Part shown: in pieces, positions 21,466 through 26,118 of the stretch | Position numbering within the stretch: position 1 is the stretch's first letter | Layout: each line of letters begins with the position of its first letter | Source of the DNA: Pseudomonadota bacterium | GTDB taxonomy: Bacteria > Desulfobacterota > Syntrophobacteria > Syntrophobacterales > Syntrophobacteraceae | DNA length: 26,118 nucleotides | NCBI GenBank assembly: GCA_023416335.1 | Contig: JAEZHY010000122.1 | Coordinates: 1-26,118, forward strand | Direction: 5' to 3' | The notes under the pieces: model-generated | Seen by the model: only the letters and a program-made list of their open reading frames with translations | What the model was told of the DNA's origin: nothing | Database searches by the model: none | Made by a program: the position numbers and the translations under genes

Positions 21466-21843
21466 CTACGCCGCTGACTCTTCCGATGATTGTGCCTGTA
21501 TCAGCACTTCCGCCGGTATCCCCAATCCTTTATGAAGCTTTCGGATCATTCCCAGCGTGAGCGGGCGCTTCCGGTTCAGGACTTCGGAAACGCGGGCGCG
21601 GCTCCCGATAAACGGCTCAAGATCACGACGTGAGAGACCACGGCTTTCGATATGGAATAGAATAGCCTCAATCGGGTCCGGTAATGGAATGGGGTAATGC
21701 CTTTCTTCGTAAGCTTCAATAAGGGCAGTCAATATTTCCAGCCTGTCTCCTTCGGGAGAATCGGGCACAGCATCAAAGAGGTGTTCCACTTCCTCCAACG
21801 CCGATTTGTAATCCTCTTCGGTTTTTATTGGCCGAATATCCAT
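21466..21843 (-). CDS. higA: HigA-type antitoxin with XRE HTH domain
   Basis: A 125-residue antitoxin of the COG5499 type. The N-terminal half (MDIRPIKTEEDYKSALEEVE, then LIEAYEERHYPIPLPDPIEA) binds the HigB toxin. The C-terminal half (SRRDLEPFIGSRARVSEVLN, then RPLTLGMIRKLHKGLGIPAE) is an XRE-type helix-turn-helix that represses the operon. I chose ATG 21843, which begins exactly at the conserved MDIRPI and has GGAG upstream; a longer in-frame start overlaps the toxin remnant. Toxin-first order (higB then higA, 16-bp gap) is kept, but the toxin is truncated, so HigA is effectively unpaired. Confidence 0.9.
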   Translation of the reverse strand: MDIRPIKTEEDYKSALEEVEHLFDAVPDSPEGDRLEILTALIEAYEERHYPIPLPDPIEAILFHIESRGLSRRDLEPFIGSRARVSEVLNRKRPLTLGMIRKLHKGLGIPAEVLIQAQSSEESAA

Positions 21844-21859
21844 AATCACGAGGCTCCAG

Positions 21860-22030
21860 TCAGACAGTGGTTGCATCGATGTCGTCATATTCCCGATGCG
21901 TGCCCACAAATCTGATATAGACAATTCCGAATCCATATTGAACTGATACCACGAGCCGGTAAGTGTTGCCTTTGATGTTGAATACTACGCGATTTCTTGC
22001 CAGGAAGCTTGCAGTCCGGCGATTCAACAC
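21860..22030 (-). pseudogene. higB: higB toxin remnant, N-terminal half missing
   Basis: The frame reads RTASFLARNRVVFNIKGN, then YRLVVSVQYGFGIVYIRFVG and THREYDDIDATTV. This is the C-terminal half of a HigB mRNA interferase, followed 16 bp later by higA. HigB proteins normally have about 40-50 more residues before this (the WKSPADVK-type N-terminus). Here homology stops close to 22026, where the MoeA/MogA-like gene ends. Upstream in-frame codons lie inside that gene's 3' end and are not HigB-like. Translation could still begin at GTG 22030 behind GGAAGGG, but a half toxin is unlikely to be active. Confidence 0.85.
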
Positions 22031-23049
22031 CCCTTCCCAAAAGCACATATCGGGTACCGGCAATCCTCGCAGCCTGAGCAGAAGCCGCCGTGGCCCATGG
22101 CCACGATGTCGGTCCGCGTGAGGGTCTCGCCTGCAAGAATTCTCGGTACAACCAGGTCGAAGATGCTGGCACGATGGTACATGACGCAGCCCGGCAGCCC
22201 CACCACGGGGACCTTGCCGATATAGGCCAGCATGAACATCGCTCCGGGAAAAGTCGGGGCGCCGTAGGTTATCACCTCGCCGCCGGCTGCGCGGATGGAT
22301 GCCGGGGTCTGGTCGTCCGGATCGACCGACATACCGCCGGTGACCGCCACGAGGCCCGCGCCCTGGTTCAGAAAACCATGAATGGCGGCAACAGTCTTTT
22401 CGACTTCATCGGCAACAAGTACCTGGCCGATCACATTGCTGCCCAGTTCGGCAAATTTCTTCTTCAGCACCGGTCCGAAACGATCTTCGATTCGCCCGGA
22501 ATAGACCTCGGATCCGGTGGTCACGATGCCTACCGAAAGCGGGCGGAAGGGGCGCACGGATATTACCGGCGGGACATTCCTGCAGATCTCTTCCACCGCC
22601 GCGACGTTTTCTTCCCTGGTTACGAGGGGAATGATCCGTGTCCCCGCGACCGGACGTCCGGCGCCGACCTGCTGGTTGGTGTGCAGAGTGGAAAAAACGA
22701 CCTCGTCCACCATGTTGATGTTCATCAGGGCCGCTGAGTCCACTTTGAGCAATCCCGGTTCGCAGGCGATCAGGTTGACGCGCCCCTCGACGGGGTCGGT
22801 CAGCGTTATGCCGGGGCCCGCAACCGCCCGGGCAATGCGCATGGCGGCGTCGTCCTCGTGAATCCAGCCTTCCTTCAGTTCGAATACATACAGGTGCTCC
22901 TTGCCCATGTCCTTGAGCAGGGGGATGTCCTTCGCCTCAACGCGTTGGCCCTTGCGGAAAGCCGGGCCTTTGAACTCGCCGGGGACGATGCGTGTAATAT
23001 CGTGACAAAGAACCATACCGACCGCATCTTCGACGGCCACCTGTCGCAT
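22024..23049 (-). CDS. MoeA/MogA-like molybdopterin-binding protein with Cys-rich tail
   Basis: A 341-residue cytoplasmic protein. The N-terminal part (VEDAVGMVLCHDITRIVPGE, then FKGPAFRKGQ) resembles the MoeA entry domain. The central MoCF-biosynth domain (about 175-310) shows SVGIVTTGSEVYSGRIED, LVAVTGGMSVDPDDQTPASI and VVGLPGCVMYHRASIFDLVV. This domain binds molybdopterin or its adenylate. The C-terminus adds a six-Cys tail (FCSGCEDCRYPICAFGKGC), suggesting metal or Fe-S binding. I chose ATG 23049 with AGGA 7 nt upstream; ATG 23082 is also possible behind GGGGGT. A role in molybdenum/tungsten cofactor insertion is likely but the exact step is unclear. No other Moco genes are near. Confidence 0.88.
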   Translation of the reverse strand: MRQVAVEDAVGMVLCHDITRIVPGEFKGPAFRKGQRVEAKDIPLLKDMGKEHLYVFELKEGWIHEDDAAMRIARAVAGPGITLTDPVEGRVNLIACEPGLLKVDSAALMNINMVDEVVFSTLHTNQQVGAGRPVAGTRIIPLVTREENVAAVEEICRNVPPVISVRPFRPLSVGIVTTGSEVYSGRIEDRFGPVLKKKFAELGSNVIGQVLVADEVEKTVAAIHGFLNQGAGLVAVTGGMSVDPDDQTPASIRAAGGEVITYGAPTFPGAMFMLAYIGKVPVVGLPGCVMYHRASIFDLVVPRILAGETLTRTDIVAMGHGGFCSGCEDCRYPICAFGKGC

Positions 23050-23158
23050 TGGAGTTCCTGAATTCCGGCCGTTACACGCCATTCGATTTACCCCCGTGTT
23101 GCTTGAAAGAAACTATGACTACATCGCTGATGAAGATTTGAATCACATTATATTCATT

Positions 23159-23205
23159 AAAAGAAAAAACGGGATGTCACATTTTTGTGAGCAGTGACAT
23201 CCCGT
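23159..23205 (-). terminator. Rho-independent terminator of the AraC gene
   Basis: Read on the minus strand, ACGGGATGTCAC (23194-23205) pairs perfectly over 12 bp with GTGACATCCCGT (23169-23180), across a 13-nt loop. It is followed at once by TTTTTTCTTTT. It lies about 75 bp past the araC-family stop and isolates the MoeA-like gene. Confidence 0.85.
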
Positions 23206-23279
23206 GCAAAACCTTTGTCAATAATTTCTTCGTTGTTCAACAGTCGTGCTCGATTCAATGATTGGGACTTTAAGCCGGC

Positions 23280-24215
23280 TTATCCAACCGCAGAATGTTC
23301 GGCCGTTGGGGCGGCCAGCCCCAGATAGCCGCGCACGCGCGAGGCTTCGTCCAGAGGGGTGGCTCCGAAGAAGCGCTTGAACTCGCGGCTGAACTGAGAA
23401 GTGCTCTCATAGCCGACTCGATTTGCAGCCAGTCCCGCTCCAATGCCTTCCTGCACCATCAGCATTCTTGCCTTATGCAGGCGTATTGCCTTGAGGTACT
23501 GCAGCGGGGAACTGGCCGTAACGGACTTGAAGCTGCGATGAAATGCGGAAACGCTCATGCCTGCGTGTTCCGCAAGACTTGCCACATCGAAGTTCTGCGA
23601 GTAATTGACGTGTATTTCCCCGACCACGCGTTGAATCTGACTGAGGCGTCCATTGAGGGCAATCAGGGCGCGCAGCGAATCGCCATGTTCGCCGCAAAGC
23701 ACCCTGTAAGTGATTTCCCGCACGATTTGAGGTCCGAGGACCTGCGCATCCATAGGCGAAGAGAGGCATTCGAGCAGGCGCACGGTCGCTTCGCTCAGCA
23801 TCGGGTCGAGAGGGGTGGAACACATGCCGTGCTCATCTTGCCATCCGGACGGCAGAGGTTTGCGCTCCATCTTCGTCATCAGTTCGTACAGAACGGCAAG
23901 ATCGACTGCAATTGCAATCCCCAGGAAAGGCCCGTCGGGACCGACCTCCACCTCGCACTCAAAGGGCATCGGTACCGAGAGGACGAGGTAGTTGTGCGGA
24001 TCGTACGTATAGACCCGGTTGCCGAGATAGCCGCGCTTTCGTCCCTGACCGACGATCACGATGCTGGGTTCGTAGAGCACGGGGGCGCGCGGCATGGACC
24101 TCTCGGAGCGCATCAGCCTGACGCCGTCGAGTGAGGACGGAAATGCGCCTTCATGAACAATGAGCCGGTCCAGCAAATCCGTCATTCGCCTGTTGCTCGC
24201 TTGAATGTCCTGCAT
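23280..24215 (-). CDS. AraC family transcriptional regulator
   Basis: A 311-residue regulator. The N-terminal half is the AraC_N-type cupin sensor: APVLYEPSIVIVGQGRKRGY, then YDPHNYLVLSVPMPFECEVE and FLGIAIAVDLAVLYEL. The C-terminal two-HTH DNA-binding domain follows (about 215-300): FDVASLAEHAGMSVSAFHRS, SPLQYLKAIRLHKARMLM and then NRVGYESTSQFSREFKRFFG. This is the YqhC-like group, often encoded next to an oxidoreductase it activates. Start ATG 24215 is chosen because GGAG lies 6 nt upstream; GTG 24227 has none. It is divergent from the aldo/keto reductase with a 187-bp gap and has a strong terminator. Confidence 0.93.
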   Translation of the reverse strand: MQDIQASNRRMTDLLDRLIVHEGAFPSSLDGVRLMRSERSMPRAPVLYEPSIVIVGQGRKRGYLGNRVYTYDPHNYLVLSVPMPFECEVEVGPDGPFLGIAIAVDLAVLYELMTKMERKPLPSGWQDEHGMCSTPLDPMLSEATVRLLECLSSPMDAQVLGPQIVREITYRVLCGEHGDSLRALIALNGRLSQIQRVVGEIHVNYSQNFDVASLAEHAGMSVSAFHRSFKSVTASSPLQYLKAIRLHKARMLMVQEGIGAGLAANRVGYESTSQFSREFKRFFGATPLDEASRVRGYLGLAAPTAEHSAVG

Positions 24216-24402
24216 CGAAAGCTCCACGATAAAGTTTTGAAATCGTCCTGCAGGTATCCCTTATCTTCAGGAAAGCAGAATTAGGCAATCAATTTGCAGA
24301 TATCGGTATTGTTGGGATGCGGTGAATGTAGTTTCATGTATACCGGTAAGTTTGTCGGAGAGAAACCGCGGACCATCCGCTAATCTGCAAGGAGATTCAA
24401 AA
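24216..24402. promoter_or_regulatory. Divergent promoter region, AraC regulator / aldo-keto reductase
   Basis: This 187-bp non-coding gap between divergent start codons should hold both promoters and the AraC-type operator. I could not identify a defined binding site by eye. The plus-strand gene has a strong AAGGAG ribosome site at its end. Confidence 0.45.
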
Positions 24403-25563
24403 ATGCTTTACCGCAAATTTGGAAAAACCGGTATCGAAGTTTCCGCTCTGGGTTTCGGCTGCATGCGCTTACCGCTCTTGAACCCTAACGCAAAACAGGG
24501 TGTTGACGATGGAGCGATCGACGAGCCGAAAGCGGCGGAAATTCTTCACTGGACCATCGATCAGGGTGTGAATTACGTCGATACCGCCTATCCCTATCAT
24601 CTCGGCAACAGCGAACTGTTCCTGGGGCGCGCGCTGAAAGACGGGTACCGGCAAAAAGTGCACCTGGCGACGAAACTGCCGAGCTGGCTGATCCAGTCCC
24701 GGGGAGACATGGATCGCTACCTGGATGAGCAACTGGCCAAACTGCAGACAGATCATATAGACTTTTACCTCGTCCATACGGTCAACAGGTTGTTCTGGCC
24801 GGCCCTCGTAGAGAACAAAGTATTCGAATTCCTCGATTCGGCCCTGTCGGACGGCCGGATACGTTTCGCAGGTTTTTCGTTCCACGACGAACTCGATATG
24901 TTCAAAGAAGCCCTGGATGCTTATGCCTGGTCTTTTTGCCAGATTCAATACAATTATCTGGACGAGAACTACCAGGCGGGAAAGGAAGGATTGCAACTCG
25001 CGGCCGATCGCGGAATGGGTGTGGTGATCATGGAGCCGCTAAGGGGCGGCAAGCTGGCCGTCAACATTCCTCCCGCGGCGCAGGAAGTGTGGGACAGTAC
25101 GCCAGTAAGGCGAAGCCCGGCGGAATGGGCCCTGCGTTACCTTTGGGATTATCCGGGGATCAGTGTCGTCCTGAGCGGGATGAACGAGATGGCGCAAGCC
25201 GTCGAAAACGTCCGCGTGGCCGGTGAGGCGCGCGCGAACGGCTTGACCGACGCGGAGCGGGAATTGATCGAAAAGGTAAGGGACGTCTATTTTTCGATAC
25301 GGAGAATAGACTGCACCGGCTGCCGGTATTGCATGCCGTGTCCTTCCGGAGTCAATATTCCCGGGTGCTTCACTCTGTTCAACAACGCCCATATGCTGGA
25401 TGACGCGGCAATACACCGCATTTTTTATCGCGTCCATATCGGCGCGGATCACTATGCGTCCAACTGCGTCGAGTGTGGAGAATGCGAAGAAGCGTGCCCG
25501 CAGCATATCCAGATAAGAGCCGCCCTGAAAGAGGTCGCCGAACTGCTCGAGTCGGAAGGGTGA
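24403..25563 (+). CDS. Aldo/keto reductase with C-terminal 4Fe-4S ferredoxin domain
   Basis: A 386-residue oxidoreductase of the COG1453 type. Residues about 1-280 are the aldo/keto reductase barrel: MLYRKFGKTGIEVSALGFGC, NYVDTAYPYHLG (Asp60, Tyr65), LATKLPSW (Lys91) and FYLVHTV (His125), giving the catalytic tetrad. The C-terminal extension carries two cysteine motifs, CTGCRYCMPCP from residue 304 and CVECGECEEACP from residue 355, which suggest up to two [4Fe-4S] clusters and electron exchange with ferredoxin-type partners. The start has an ideal ribosome site (AAGGAGATTCAAAA). It is divergent from the AraC regulator, its likely controller. The carbonyl substrate is unknown. Confidence 0.93.
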   Translation: MLYRKFGKTGIEVSALGFGCMRLPLLNPNAKQGVDDGAIDEPKAAEILHWTIDQGVNYVDTAYPYHLGNSELFLGRALKDGYRQKVHLATKLPSWLIQSRGDMDRYLDEQLAKLQTDHIDFYLVHTVNRLFWPALVENKVFEFLDSALSDGRIRFAGFSFHDELDMFKEALDAYAWSFCQIQYNYLDENYQAGKEGLQLAADRGMGVVIMEPLRGGKLAVNIPPAAQEVWDSTPVRRSPAEWALRYLWDYPGISVVLSGMNEMAQAVENVRVAGEARANGLTDAERELIEKVRDVYFSIRRIDCTGCRYCMPCPSGVNIPGCFTLFNNAHMLDDAAIHRIFYRVHIGADHYASNCVECGECEEACPQHIQIRAALKEVAELLESEG

Positions 25564-25625
25564 TGAGTTTGAGCCCCGTGAGTCATTGACGAGTGCCGGA
25601 GGCTTCGAACCAAATGCGGTCCAAG

Positions 25626-25669
25626 TCCGGCAACCCGGCAGTGCTTTTGAGCCGGGAACCGGAGTTTTT
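25626..25669 (+). terminator. Rho-independent terminator of the aldo/keto reductase gene
   Basis: TCCGG-caa-CCCGGC and GCCGGG-aa-CCGGA form an interrupted 11-bp GC-rich stem (25626-25639 with 25651-25663) with an 11-nt loop, followed by GTTTTT. It starts 63 bp after the stop codon. Confidence 0.65.
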
Positions 25670-26118
25670 AAGGTCTTGAATTCATAGTTAATCTGCTCTG
25701 GAAGCCTGGAATCCGGAGTGAGCTTGTCCTGATCGAAGAGAAGGGCCGGAATGACGAAGCCTGGCTCTGCAAGTCCATTCGAGGCTGCCGCGATGATTTT
25801 GAGGCGTAGGATGGGTGACAACCCATCGTTTTCGGAACGCCCGGGAATGATTGGCTGGTGGGGCATAAGTCGGTGCCTGGAAACACGTGGAAGTTGTCAT
25901 ACGGAAAGAAGAAGTCGTATTAGTCGGCCCTTGAGCTTCCCGGCAGCTGAGAGGGGAAGGAGCCTAAAAAACGATGGGTTCCCGCTCCGCGCCCACCCAT
26001 CCTGATATGGATGACGGGGTCAAGAGGGATTCGATCCACCCCCTTTGTTTTTTTGTTTTTAAACCTGCACCCCACTGCGAACAGAGCGGAGAGGTGCAGG
26101 AGTCGCGCAGGGCCGCCG
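25670..26118. other. Gene-free right end of the window
   Basis: No credible gene was seen; the open frames here lack ribosome sites and family motifs. The region holds the REPIN-like pair at 25808-26003, a T-rich tract near 26044-26060, and an 8-bp inverted repeat CCTGCACC/GGTGCAGG (26064-26071 and 26093-26100) at the edge. Confidence 0.5.
25808..26003. repeat. REPIN-like inverted pair of REP palindromes
   Basis: Each end carries a small hairpin GATGGGT/ACCCATC (25810-25816 with 25821-25827; 25973-25979 with 25995-26001). The two ends are also inverted copies of one another: AACCCATCGTTTT (25820-25832) is the exact reverse complement of 25968-25980, and both outer ends read AGGATGGGT. The left copy has a shortened loop. 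Two REPs in opposite orientation around a short spacer is the REPIN layout. Confidence 0.6.

Noticed and set aside
23083..23160. Moco riboswitch upstream of the MoeA/MogA-like gene
   Set aside because: Only about 80 bp remain before the araC terminator, with no multi-helix structure visible.
26041..26100. T-rich tract plus CCTGCACC/GGTGCAGG hairpin as a terminator
   Set aside because: On the plus strand the T-tract precedes the hairpin, and on the minus strand A residues follow it, so it fits neither direction.

Overview
This is an accessory, gene-dense chromosomal stretch from a Gram-negative bacterium with mid-range GC. The gene mix suggests an anaerobic member of the former Deltaproteobacteria (Desulfobacterota/Syntrophobacteria-like): a sulfatase-fold/TPR fusion, a Tat-exported phosphodiesterase, an aldo/keto reductase with two iron-sulfur motifs, a MoeA/MogA-like protein with a Cys-rich tail, multi-domain rhodanese, DUF3795 and many toxin-antitoxin pieces. 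That placement is inference from gene content. No rRNA, tRNA, CRISPR array, intact IS element or phage gene was recognised.

Layout. 1-575 (-): 5' part of a DUF4118/PAS sensor kinase. 847-1233 (-): small Cys-rich orphan protein. 1722-2424: an intact hicBA pair converging with a toxin-less Phd antitoxin. 2789-3412 (+): YjdF-like membrane protein. 3413-3964: gene-free, with three related hairpins and a 140-bp MITE-like element. 3965-4396 (-): DUF3795 Cys-rich protein. 4665-7721 (-): a two-gene operon, DASS anion transporter then a four-domain rhodanese with one catalytic Cys, ending at a likely terminator. 8374-10323 (-): secreted protein with three PKD repeats. 10489-15277 (+): three genes for envelope enzymes of the alkaline-phosphatase superfamily (sulfatase/TPR, small YVDPG protein, Tat phosphodiesterase). 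15293-17363 (-): cysD-cysN-like pair, overlapping. 17528-17770 (-): orphan ribbon-helix-helix antitoxin. 17858-18778 (-): LysR regulator, divergent from a GNAT acetyltransferase/MFS pair (18942-20815, +). 20877-22030 (-): a cluster of antitoxins without functional toxins, ending in a 5'-truncated higB. 22024-23049 (-): MoeA/MogA-like protein. 23280-24215 (-) and 24403-25563 (+): AraC regulator divergent from the Fe-S aldo/keto reductase, each with a good terminator. 25564-26118: a REPIN-like inverted pair of palindromes.

Main themes. First, the window holds one intact toxin-antitoxin pair but five antitoxins whose toxins are absent or truncated. Second, several genes touch sulfur or sulfate/phosphate ester chemistry (rhodanese and anion transporter, CysDN-like pair, sulfatase-fold enzyme and phosphodiesterase). 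Whether they work together is not shown by the sequence; they lie in separate operons on opposite strands. The best candidates for something poorly described are the three-gene envelope operon, whose sulfatase-fold enzyme carries Thr where sulfatases carry Cys/Ser, and the variant CysD/CysN pair with an EF-Tu-like P-loop and no APS kinase.
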